DNA of 64,000 bases from Macrocybe gigantea (Eukaryota > Basidiomycota > Agaricomycetes > Agaricales > Callistosporiaceae): assembly GCA_011319805.1 (NCBI GenBank), contig SJRY01000225.1:62001-126000 (forward strand), given 5' to 3'. Below, piece after piece: positions 53,705 through 63,213 of this stretch. The position numbers and the translations under genes were made by a program. The notes beneath the pieces were generated by a model that was given only the letters and a program-made list of their open reading frames with translations, searched no databases and was not told where the DNA came from. How positions within the stretch are numbered: position 1 is the first letter of the stretch; each line of letters begins with the position of its first letter.

Positions 53705-54069
53705 GACAGGACCCAGGCTATGTGCCTAGCAATGCACACAGCCTATAGCTGTGTGCGCAGCAATGCGCAGCCTGTGGCTGCGTCCGCAGCAATGCACAGC
53801 ACAAGCTGTGCACGCAGTAATGCGCAGTAAATGGCTGTGTCCGCAGCAGTGCACAGCCTACAGCTGTGCCCGCAGCAATGCGCAGCCATAGGCTGCGCAC
53901 ACAGCCTTCTACACGTATATATAGGTAGCACAGAGCGCCTTGAAGTCCCCAGTGTTCTCACTCAGGACTTCTAGGCAAGTACTTGTACATACTCAATTAC
54001 TAGTGTTCTCACTCAGGACTTCTAGGTTCTAAGGCTCGTCCAGAGTGTTCCCTGTGCCTAGCTTCAACA
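53668..54069 (+). repeat. Copia 3' LTR
   Basis: The LTR runs TGTTAGAAATGCCCC..CTAGCTTCAACA and is 402 bp. About six 29-bp tandem units, each with an internal inverted repeat, lie at 53725-53905, then TATATATAGG, then two copies of a CACTCAGGACTTCTAGG segment. Confidence 0.92.
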
Positions 54070-54721
54070 GCGTATTGCCTCGGTAGACCCGGGATGAATA
54101 TACGGATTGTCTAAGTGCATCTGCTTTCGTGGGCACAGCGCCATCACTACTGGTGTATACACAGTTGGGCTCAAGCTGGCACTCAGCGAGCGCCTGTTCG
54201 AGTGATGCACGATAAGCCTTGACAGAGTCTTCATCTCTGCCAAGTAGCTTATGGATCTCAAGGCGGCTGCTGAACTGATCAACGAGCCGCCTGCCCGGAT
54301 TATTTGCATCTGCGAAATAGTCCATGGATAGAAAGTTAGGTAGTTTAAGGTCCACCAAATCCATGAGAGGGGACTTGAGTGCAGTACGCTGCCTATCCGA
54401 GAGGGAGGTCAAGTTCTTCGACCTCGAAGGGTCACCAGCCGCCTCAGGCGGAGTGGTAAGAGCTCTGAGGGCATGCCTCAAGTTGGTGTTGGCCAGCCAG
54501 GCAGAGGACCCTACCTTCAACCATTTAATGAACCCAGTGATAGGCTCGACACAGGCCATGGTTTCAGCTGCACCCTCCGGAGTAGTGTGGAACTGGCCAT
54601 TAATCCAGATGCAAGCCTTATGCTGCATCTGGCATAGCTGCTTCAACAGTGCGACATTGTGCATACCATTGAAGTTCCATAACAAACAGCCATACGTCGC
54701 GATGGGATGCACGCACGACAA
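54070..54721 (-). CDS. LINE ORF2 connection and RNase H start
   Basis: An open frame with LLWNFNGMHNVALLK, WINGQFHTTPEGAAE, DYFADANNPGRRL and VYTSSDGAVP. It lacks the rest of RNase H because the copia LTR cuts it. Upstream RT codons are in another frame (54875-54755). Confidence 0.7.
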
Positions 54722-55016
54722 GTAAAGAATTCGTTTCTGTTTGGGGGATAGCCCTCACACAGAATTGCCCAACATCTGGAAGGCCCTGGCAGTAGTCAGC
54801 GCTTTCGTTGCATAGAAACGAACGTGCTCCTTGAAAGATAGGTGTGCGTCCAAGAAGAACCCAAGGTATCTCCACACATCCTTGGATTGCAAAGGAGTGT
54901 TGCCCATGAACGGGGCAAACCCCAAATCAATAGAAGGACGTGGGTCCTTACTATTGCGTGATAAATGCTGCAGTTCGGTTTTGTTGTGTTCAACAACAAG
55001 ACTGAAGTCCGTAAAA
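54070..55016 (-). mobile_element. LINE fragment: RT thumb to RNase H
   Basis: Minus-strand ORF2 sequence from EHNKTELQHLS through the connection to SSDGAVPTKADALR. It is cut by the copia LTR at 54070 and joined at 55016 to a LINE 3'UTR without poly-T. It belongs to the subfamily seen at 5971-7164. Confidence 0.82.
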
Positions 55017-55235
55017 TTTATATAGCGGTGCCGGTGGCAGTCCGCTTGTAAATACACCCAGGTATCTACAATAAATACGACTAGTCCGAGATAAAACAGA
55101 CTGAAGGGAGCTACATGGAGGGCTACAATGCCCTGCTCTCTCGTGCCCGCGCTCGAGCTAAAAGGCCCGAGCTCATGCATACTCACTTGCTTGAGCACTG
55201 TCCCCCAGCCCCGAAGGGCCAGTTGTGGTCAATTC
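55017..55235 (-). mobile_element. LINE 3'UTR (minus), interrupted
   Basis: 3'UTR sequence without a poly-T. It ends with GTTGTGGTCAATTC (55222-55235), repeated at 55889-55902, where the same LINE continues. Confidence 0.85.
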
Positions 55236-55888
55236 AACGAGCTTTATGCTCGCTGTTCACGTCTCGCATGCGGCCATGCTCCGATCAATGCGTATCGAGC
55301 ACGGTTTAATTTTGTCGATAGCGATTTATGCTCTTGCGGACGAGGGGCTGAGGACTCCGTCCACGTCATGACTCAGTGCCGTAACTGGCACAGGCCAACT
55401 GAACGCCAGTTCGACGCCTTTGTGTGTCACTGGTTCATTAAGTACCTGACATCTAATAAGGCTGCAGGTGCTTTCATTCCGGATCCAGGCGGCGGGTGAC
55501 TGCCGTTCTGTAGCGGAGATCATCCAGAGTGACCTGGACAATCTGGAAACAGTCGGGTCAGTGACCGAAGCACTGACCGAGCATTATGCGAACTGCAAAC
55601 TCTGCAACAGTATCATTATAGGTCCTCTTGGACCTTTTACGTGGAATTGACCACAACCGGCCCTCTGGGGCTGGGGGATGGTGCTCGAGCGAGTGAGTAC
55701 GCATGAGCTCGAGCCATATGTTTCGAGCGCGGGCACGAGAGAGCAGGGCAGTGTAGCCCTCCATGTAGCTCCCTTCAGTCTGTTTTATCTCGGACTAGTC
55801 ATATTTATCGTAGATACCTGGGTGTATTTACAAGCGGACTGCCACCGGCACCACTATATAAATTGTTGATTTAAAAAAAAAAAAAAAA
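55236..55888 (+). mobile_element. 5'-truncated LINE 3' end with 14-bp TSD
   Basis: A 653-bp insertion holds the ORF2 end (frame to 55497-55499, zinc motif CSCGRGAEDSVHVMTQC), 3'UTR and poly-A, bracketed by GTTGTGGTCAATTC at 55222-55235 and 55889-55902. It is inserted in the 3'UTR of an opposite-strand LINE. Confidence 0.95.
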
Positions 55889-57180
55889 GTTGTGGTCAAT
55901 TCCATGTAAAAGGTCCAAAAGGACCTATAACGGATGCTGTCGCAAAGTTTGCGGTTCGCATAGTGCTCGATCAGTGCTTTGGTCGCTGGTCCTACTGCTT
56001 TAAGATTGCCTAGGTTGCCCCGGGCAATCTCCGCTACAGAGTGGCAGTCACCCACTGCCTGGATCCGGGATAAAAGCTCCCGCAGCCTTGTTGGATGCGA
56101 AGTACTTGATAAACCAGTGACGCACAAATGCATCAAACTGGCGTTCAGTTGGCCTGTGCCAGTTGTGGCACTGAGTCATGACGTGGACGGAGTCTTCCGG
56201 CCCTCGTCCACAAGAGCATAAGTCGCTCTCCACGAAATTAAACCGTGCCCGATACGCATTGATCGGGGCGTGGCTGCATGCAAGTCGTGTGCGAGCATAA
56301 AGCCCATTCTCTGTCACAAGCTCCATGAAGCCCATTCTCTTCCGAGAGGGCGTTCATAGGAATTTGGCTTTCCTGCCTCATGAAAACGAAACGTGGAAGC
56401 ACCAATATATTTCTTGTTCCCAGAATTCTGGAACCAAGTGCTATGCATATCATCGTCAGCCTCCTTTCGAAGGCTGTCGGTGGTAAAGAGGGGACGGATC
56501 CCCAAGGGAACATCAAGGCTCCGAGCAAACTCGTGAGCTTCGACTTGTATTGTCCACTTCCATTTAGAAGGGACGTGCCAGAAATCGATCCGGTGCTGCT
56601 CAGTTTCTGATAGCCAAGCTTTCAAAGATCTGCACAGTGCAATAGAATGCGACTGCACAGAGTGAGGATTGCAATCAATGATGCGGTTGATTGCATTCAT
56701 CGAGTCCAAAAAACACATGACAGAATTGACTCCATCTTGTGCAATAGCCTTTTGGATCGCCATTCGCAATCCAGTAAGCTCAGCATCATCGCTGGTTGCT
56801 TTACCAACCAGTTGACGAATTTCAGAAACCAGTCTGCCCTCACGATACACACGCGAAGCGGCAACAGACTGCTTGAAGGGCACTTCTGCTTTCGTGGGCA
56901 TGGAGCCGTCACTACTCACATAAGAGCAATCATGCTGGACCGAACACTGAACAAGTGTCTGATCCAGCGATACACGATAAGCTTTCACCGAGTCCTCATC
57001 TCGGCCAAGTAGCTTATGGATCTCAAAGTGACTGCCAAACTGGTCGACAAGCCACTGCCTGGGTTATTTGCATCAGCAAAATAATCCGTAGTTAAAAAGA
57101 GTGGTGGTTTCAAATCCACCAGATCCTTGAGAGGGGAGTTGAGCACAGATCGCTGCCTGTCCGATAGAGCAGCGAGATTT
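55889..57180 (-). mobile_element. LINE ORF2 C-terminal part (minus)
   Basis: This continues 55235 and is itself continued at 62825 across the copia element. The copia target site GATTT is at 57176-57180. Confidence 0.9.
56048..56988 (-). pseudogene. LINE RNase H and zinc motif, one frameshift
   Basis: The frame 56988-56314 carries SSDGSMPTKAE, ELTGLRMAI and CFLDSMNAIN. A frameshift near 56345 leads to 56335-56048 with CSCGRGPEDSVHVMTQC and the normal end. The upstream part is past the copia insertion. Confidence 0.75.
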
Positions 57181-57583
57181 TGTTAGAAATGCCCCTTCTG
57201 TCCGGACTTGTGCATAGGACAGGACCCAGGCTATGCGCCTAGCAATGCACACAGCCTATGGCTGTGTGCGCAGCAATGCACAGCCTGTGGCTGCGTCCGC
57301 AGCAATGCACAGCACAAGCTGTGCGTGCAGTAATGCGCAGTAAATGGCTGTGTCCGCAGCAGTGCACAGCCTACAGCTGTGCCCGCAGCAATGCGCAGCC
57401 ATAGGCTGCGCACACAGCCTTCTACACATATATATAGGTAGCACAGAGCACCTTGAAGTCCCCAGTGTTCTCACTCAGGACTTCTAGGCAAGTACTTGTA
57501 CATAACTCAATTACTAGTGTTCTCACTCAGGACTTCTAGGTTCTAAGGCTCGTTCAGAGTGTTCCCTGTGCCTAGTTTTAACA
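57181..57583 (+). repeat. Copia 5' LTR
   Basis: TGTTAGAAATG..CTAGTTTTAACA with the 29-bp repeat array. It differs from the 3' LTR at a handful of sites, mostly CG versus CA or TG. The region 57584-58071 that follows is a leader with no gene seen; a TGG primer-site candidate is at 57589. Confidence 0.93.
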
Positions 57584-58071
57584 GGTTATGGGCCCCGGCC
57601 TCTAACAGCCTTATCAGACATACACCAAGAGTCTGGACTTCCTTCCATCTTTCCCTTTCCTTGACTGTACTAGCCTGGAGTTCACTGTCCTTATAGGGTG
57701 TGTCTAAGTTTAGTAGATAGGAGCACCAACTGTTGGGACTGGTCTTCATTTGAAGCAGTCTTTACTCCACCAGTAGAAAACCAGGTAGTCATTCCTGTGA
57801 CTCTGGGGTTAGGCCTTTGTGCTGACAACTGGTGCTCAGTAGATAGCCTTTTACTTTACTTAAGTAGACCAAGGGCACTTTCAGTAGCTAGACCTTTCTT
57901 GACACACACTCTCCTGAGGGCAAGGCCAGTAGCACAGTCTCTCTCTCTGTTGTGGAACCCTGCCCAAGCAAGAGGATTGTGGTTGTATTCCCAACCTCCC
58001 ATCATTCCATTCCATTCCATCTCCTTGCCTCTATCCCTTTGCCATCTCCCTGCCTCTAGCATCTTGCCATC

Positions 58072-58702
58072 ATGTCTTCCTCTACTTCCATGCCTTCATT
58101 CACCAAACTCAACTCCACCAACTATCCTACTCGGTCTGGAGAAATGGAGGCTTGGCTCAGAGCCTGTGGCCTTTGGAGGATTGTCTCTGGTTCAAATCCA
58201 AGACCAGTAGACTCCACTTCTGCTGAAGCATGGGACCTAAAGTCAGACAAAGCAGCTGGCCAGCTCTATCTTATGGTGGAGCAGGAACAGAGAATTCATT
58301 TCCATGGGATTAAAGATGATCCTGTGAAGATGTGGGCTGCTTTGGAAAAGGTCCATCTTCAAAAGAAGCCTGGCTCCAGGTTCAATGCCTATGATGATCT
58401 CTTCTCAATCAGGAAGAAGGAGGATGAAACTCTGCAATCCCTTATGAACAGAGTTGAGGACTGTCTGGTCAAAATCCAAAATTTTCACCCAGCAGACTTC
58501 ACTCTATCTAGCCTGGATAGTGAACTTGCTTCCATGGCCTTGATCAGAGCTCTTCCTGAGGAGTACAACTCTTTTGTCTCCTCCCTTCTTCTTCATGACA
58601 AGCTTGACAAAGACACTATCAAACAAGCCTTTGTCACTGAAGAGATTCAAAGGACTAGAAGATCTGCTGATGCTGCAGAATCTGCCTTAAAGGCTACCAC
58701 TA
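58072..58702 (+). CDS. Copia Gag (truncated)
   Basis: The ATG at 58072 opens a copia-type Gag with KLNSTNYPTRSGEMEAWL near the start and a helical core (MNRVEDCLVKIQNF, LPEEYNSFVSSLL). This is the UBN2/gag-polypeptide family pattern. The R2 composite begins at 58703, adding four foreign residues before a stop, so the zinc knuckle and Pol fusion are lost. Confidence 0.85.
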
Positions 58703-60013
58703 GGGGCTGGTTGGCATAGCGGTAAACGCGAGTCAGGTAGTCCTGTGGCTGTGGCAAGCCACGAAGCCGCGGGTTCTAGTCCTGGAGGTAGCATCTTCAG
58801 GTTTGCATTCGGAAGTGTCCGGAGCTGGTTCCACGTGACGTGGGCAGGAAGTATCACGACCCTGTGACAGTTGTTCCCACGAGGGAGGTGACTTGGTCAT
58901 GTGACTAAGCAGCTGGCACGTGACATAAGCTGGGTTATGCGTCACACATGTGACTTACCCCACTATGTGGGTCAAGTGTCACATGACCCTAACTCATGTG
59001 CAAGCACGTGATCCCCGATCTAAAAGTGTAGGGGCCGAAAGGATAAGGGATTATACCGGGAATTGGGCTGATAACCACCCGATGGCGTTTGAGCCAACAG
59101 GGCACCCGGTACCATGTGAGCTGCCTGAAGTAGGGGTCCACGGAGGTTAGTCATGGCGCAGTACGCTTTGGCGGAAGTAGATCCAGACCCGTTCAGCTAA
59201 GGGCTTCCCCTGTGGGAACCTGTCATGGGAGGACCATGGACCTTGCTGTGATATCGGAGGCCAGTCTGGCAGGCACATGGCAAGACAGAGACCTTGGACA
59301 GATGGGGATCCGCGCCCTAAGGGGCATCAGCGAACCATCTGCCAGAGGACGGGAAGGCAGGACTGGGGGTCGCGCCCCAGACACCGCTGGGCCGTAGCAA
59401 GGCTGGACAGTCTCCAGTCCTTGGCTCGAGAGACCTAACTCCTCTGTTGGTGGCCCTGGGATAATACACCCAGGTTGCCGCTTAAGTTGAATCCGAAGTG
59501 CGAACTCCTGGGTTCCGTGGGACTCTGGGGACCCCAGTGTGTAGGTGAAAGTCCATGCCGACCTACTTGGCAGGCTTAAACGGTTCCCCTTGGCGTGGAT
59601 GGCCTTGGGGTGCAAGTGTCGGACAAAAAGCCTTAATCCAGCAGACCGCAGCTGAGTAAGACGGTACCATCCCTGAGTCCACACCCAATTTGGGGAGGCC
59701 TCGGCCGTTGGCAAGGGGGGGTCCGCAGACCAAATAGGGAGGGCGTAAGCCCGACGGATGCACACTGGACCCACATAAGGAGTCCTAGGTTAAGGGTTCC
59801 CCTGGGCGTGGATGGCCCTGGGGTGAAAGTGCTGGACAATAGCCTTAATCTGGCAGACCCACCTAGGTAGCAGCCTCCCCCGCAAGGGGGGGGCTAAACT
59901 TCGTGGTTTGCCTCGGACTAGTCGTATCTATAGTAGGTACCTTGGTGTATTTACAAGCGGACTGCCACCATGCACCGCTATATAAATTGTTGATATAAAA
60001 AAAAAAAAAAAAA
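58703..60013 (+). mobile_element. R2 tRNA-headed retroposon, copy f, with short LINE tail
   Basis: The only R2 copy here on the plus strand with a compact tail. The head GGGGCTGGTTGGCATAGCGG has A-box TGGCATAGCGG and B-box GGTTCTAGTCC (about 58773). The 1.2-kb body ends CTAAACTTCG at 59903, followed by about 95 nt of LINE 3'UTR and poly-A to 60013. The left flank is copia gag and the right flank LINE, so no TSD is seen. Confidence 0.85.
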
Positions 60014-60189
60014 GCTACAGGGCTCCAAGGACTCTCGGAGCTCTGTAGCAGAGAACGGGACCCAATCCCGCTCTGGATGCGCTTCAAGGTCATTGAGGCG
60101 TCCAAGTTAACTGCACGGTCAGATGCAGCGTTATAAGACTTATCAAGCGCACTCCAAAGCGCTTCGATAGAGTTGCAAGGCTGTCCTCC

Positions 60190-61070
60190 ATTCCGAGAAG
60201 ATCACCAGCAATATCGGAGATAAACTCCGGCACGCTGTCTGTGCTTAATGTTCGTCGCTGGATGGATAAGTCTAGCAGAGGAACGTCCAGTACAAGTGAC
60301 ATCGGTACATGGTCCGATGTTAGCTTGAGTGCATCTATCATGCGAGGATGACAATCCCCACTATTGATGGGGACGAACATCAGGTCAATAACCGAGGGCC
60401 GAAGCTCCGGGTTATGTGAAATGAAAGTCGGTCCAGGATTACTAGGTTCCGACCATTCTAGACCGAGGTCAAGAGCTGCATTACACAGCATCTCTCCTCG
60501 AGAGCGCTGTGAATTATGAACTCCATCCCAGAGTTCATAATGACAATTGAAGTCCCCTCCGAGATAAATCAAGTTGGGGAAATCGGGACGCTCTGCACAA
60601 TCATGCAAGAGACGGATGGCGCTAGCATCCACATCAGAGTATGCATTAGCGAGAAAGAGAGGCTCGCCAGGGGTGGCAAAGCTAACAATCATAAGATCGC
60701 GACTATCAACTAGGTCACGACGAAGGGATGGACGCAGGCGATGAAGCCTGTTATGTACGTAGGCCATAACCCGAGGAGGATCCTCGAGAGATGATCGGCG
60801 GACGATACAGGTCCAGTCTGGATGAGTGGGACCACCAATTACTGCCTCGCCCTCAACATTGAGGGCAGACGGAGCGTGTCTTATGAGATTCCAAGCGGGT
60901 TCTTGGAAAAACAGAATATCATAATCCCTCCCGAGAGTAGAGAGGAGCATGTCCATGTGTACATATTTTCTATTTACATTCTGAGAGAAAATATGAAAAG
61001 AAGAAATCAATGAGCGTCCCCTTGAACCAGGGACCACAGCCGAGGCTGTGCTACCCGAGGAGACACTCAT
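60190..61070 (-). CDS. LINE endonuclease domain, intact
   Basis: The best endonuclease copy: ATG at 61070 (MSVSSGSTA), SQNVNRKYVHMDML, LFFQEPAWN, VMAYVHNRLHRL, GGDFNCHYELWDG, TFISHNPELRPSVIDLMF and LTSDHVPMSL. These are the Asn, Glu, Asp-x-Asn and Ser-Asp-His elements of AP-like LINE endonucleases, which nick the target. It reads into deleted sequence near 60190 and stops at 60090. Confidence 0.85.
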
Positions 61071-61505
61071 GATGCATCGGCCTCCGCATTACGCTGCGGG
61101 GAGGCATTAGGATGATTGCTACCTGATCGTTTGCGATCACATACCAGCTTATAGTGTTCCTTGATCCAATCTGGATCAAAGCGATTTTTCTAGAAGGGAC
61201 ACTTCCGGTCGTCGGTGGAATGGTCTCGGCTGCAGCTGAGACACTTAGGAGGATGAGGGCAGGGCTGGCCCACCGGAGTAGCCTCGCGAGGAGGGTTAGC
61301 CTTGGGTCGAGCCTTGCAGCACGACGCCAGGGTACGATGGTGTTCCTTTCTGTGAGATTCCCCACAGATCGGGCAGCGGAGAGATTGCTGGTTGCACTTC
61401 AATGCAGAGTGCCCCCAGCGCCAGCAGCGTTCGCAAAGAGGAACTCCCGGCGAAGAGAGAGCAGCCTTGAATCAGCAACGCCAATTCCTGACCATAACTG
61501 TACAA
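61067..61505 (-). CDS. LINE ORF1 C-terminal zinc knuckles
   Basis: Frames 61505-61296, 61402-61190 and 61365-61051 cover CPICGESHRKEHH, CPHPPKCLSCSRDH and the basic tail. A TAG at about 61191 and frame changes break it. The ORF1 stop overlaps the ORF2 ATG as ATGA. Confidence 0.65.
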
Positions 61506-61636
61506 TTGTCCAGAGCCTTTACGTTCTGGCCAGTTGACGTGTCTTCGATGTTGAACCAGACGGTTGCAGTATCGGAATTCTTGGAGTTGCGCATGACACG
61601 CGGTACCCCAACGAGAGTAATGAGATCCGAGAAGGA

Positions 61637-62397
61637 GCCTATCAAGACACCTATGATGACAGGTCTTAACCTTTCCAAGGCAATGGCACCTCAGACTCCA
61701 GAGGAAGCGGACTTTATGAAGAACATCCCCTACCTCAGTGCTGTTGGATCACTCCAGTACTTAGCCACCATGACTAGACCAGATATAGCAGCTGCTGTGT
61801 CATGCCTAGGACGCTTCAACTCGAATCCTGGTCCACAGCATTGGAATGCAGTCAAGCATTTGCTGAGATACTGCAAAGGGACTTTGGATCTCAAGCTGAC
61901 ATACTCTGGAGATCTTGGTCCAGAGATGTTTACCTCATTCTGTGATGCTTCCATGGTGATTGCCCGGACTCTGGACGCTCTACTGGTGGATATGTAACAA
62001 TTCTTGGTGGTGGAGCTATTGGATGGTCATCCAAACTGCAGCCTTTTGTCACGCTTTCTACAACTGAAGCGGAGTATATTGCTGCAGTAGAAGCTGGAAA
62101 GGAGATCTTATGGATGCACAACATTATGCAGGAGATGGGATACCCTGTGTTGCAAGCATCACCACTCAAGATTGACAATCAGTCTGCACTGAGTGTTACA
62201 AAGAATCCAGAGCATCATGGGCGTATGAAACAGCTGGATTTGCGATACTTCTGGCTTAGGGATACAGTGGAGCAGAAAAGGACATGGCCTGAGTTTATTC
62301 CAGGAACTGAACAAGTTGCAGACTTGTTAACCAAACCACTTACTGTACCAAAGGTTGAATTCTATAGACAGAAAATGGGACTTGTAGGTACATAGTT
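61637..62397 (+). pseudogene. Copia RT end and RNase H (frameshifted)
   Basis: The same protein as 51724-53656 without the R1 insertion. One base is lost near 61951 (CCC to CC in DASHGD), shifting the frame. The second half is open to 62395 with DNQSALSVTKNPEHHGRMK and the true C-terminus VADLLTKPLTVPKVEF, which is typical of copia Pol. Confidence 0.88.
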
Positions 62398-62421
62398 TAG
62401 ACAGTTCAGGTCAGGGGGAGG

Positions 62422-62824
62422 TGTTAGAAATGCCCCTTCTGTCCGGACTTGTGCATAGGACAGGACCCAGGCTATGCACCTAGCAATGCACACAGCCTAT
62501 GGCTGTGTGCGCAGCAATGCACAGCCTGTGGCTGCGTCCGCAGCAATGCACAGCACAAGCTGTGCACGCAGTAATGCGCAGTAAATGGCTGTGTCCGCAG
62601 CAGTGCACAGCCTACAGCTGTGCCCGCAGCAATGCGCAGCCATAGGCTGCGCACACAGCCTTCTACACGTATATATAGATAGCACAGAGCACCTTGAAGT
62701 CCCCAGTGTTCTCACTCAGGACTTCTAGGCAAGTACTTGTACATAACTCAATTACTAGTGTTCTCACTCAGGACTTCTAGGTTCTAAGGCTCGTTCAGAG
62801 TGTTCCCTGTGCCTAGTTTTAACA
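62422..62824 (+). repeat. Copia 3' LTR
   Basis: A 403-bp LTR preceded by the purine tract CAGGTCAGGGGGAGG and followed by GATTT (62825-62829). Confidence 0.93.
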
Positions 62825-63213
62825 GATTTCTCACTGTAGATGGGTCGCCCCCAGCTGAAGCGGGCGTACTGATTGATCTGAGAGCATGTCTTAGATTGGA
62901 ATTGGCGAGGCGGGCAGAGGACCCGACTTTCAACCTTTTGATGAACCCGCCGATAGGTTCGACACAGGCCATTGTCTCAGCCGCACCCTCGGGAGTGGTG
63001 CAAAACTGTCCATTGATCCAAATGCAAGCTTTACGCTGCATCTGGTGTAATTGTTTCAACAGTGCGACGTTATGCATGCCATTGAAGTTCCATAATAAAC
63101 AGCCATACGTTGCGATCAGACACGCGCATGACAGGTAGAGGATGCGCTTCTGTTGAGGGGATAAGCCTCGGACAGAGTTGCCTAACATCTGAAAGGCTCT
63201 GGCCGTAGTCAGG
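62825..63213 (-). mobile_element. LINE fragment joined to R2 copy g
   Basis: Minus-strand RT/RNase H connection (SSARLANSNLRHAL, WINGQFCTTPEGAAE, LLWNFNGMHNVALLK). It continues 57180 across copia. At 63213/63214 it is fused to the 3' end of an R2 body. Confidence 0.88.

Larger units (their letters stand above)
51724..54069 (+). mobile_element. Copia element, 3' part, with R1 insertion
   Basis: The end of copia pol (51724-51955 and 53169-53656) and a 402-bp 3' LTR (53668-54069). The 5' junction with LINE ORF1 is the same as at 61636/61637. The last 66 nt or so of pol are deleted before the purine tract. The right flank is LINE sequence. Confidence 0.88.
60014..61636 (-). mobile_element. LINE ORF1 end and ORF2 start inside copia
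   Basis: Minus-strand LINE from ORF1 knuckles (61636-61067) through the endonuclease to a short RT-finger piece (60190-60014), with an internal deletion near 60190. The junction with copia at 61636/61637 repeats that at 51723/51724. Confidence 0.88.
57181..62824 (+). mobile_element. Copia element with both LTRs and TSD, rearranged inside
   Basis: Both LTRs are 403 bp (57181-57583, 62422-62824) with GATTT at 57176-57180 and 62825-62829 in LINE sequence. Between them are gag (58072-58702), an R2 composite (58703-60013), LINE minus-strand sequence (60014-61636) and the end of pol (61637-62397). Protease, integrase and most of RT are missing, so it is non-autonomous. Confidence 0.92.

Noticed and set aside
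53725..53905. CRISPR-like or satellite array
   Set aside because: The 29-bp units are tandem without spacers, lie inside a copia LTR and recur only with that LTR.
58703..58790. A tRNA gene with a long variable arm
   Set aside because: The A and B boxes are tRNA-like, but the same head recurs at the start of every R2 copy, has substitutions and is followed by a repeated body. It is a retroposon head, not a tRNA gene.
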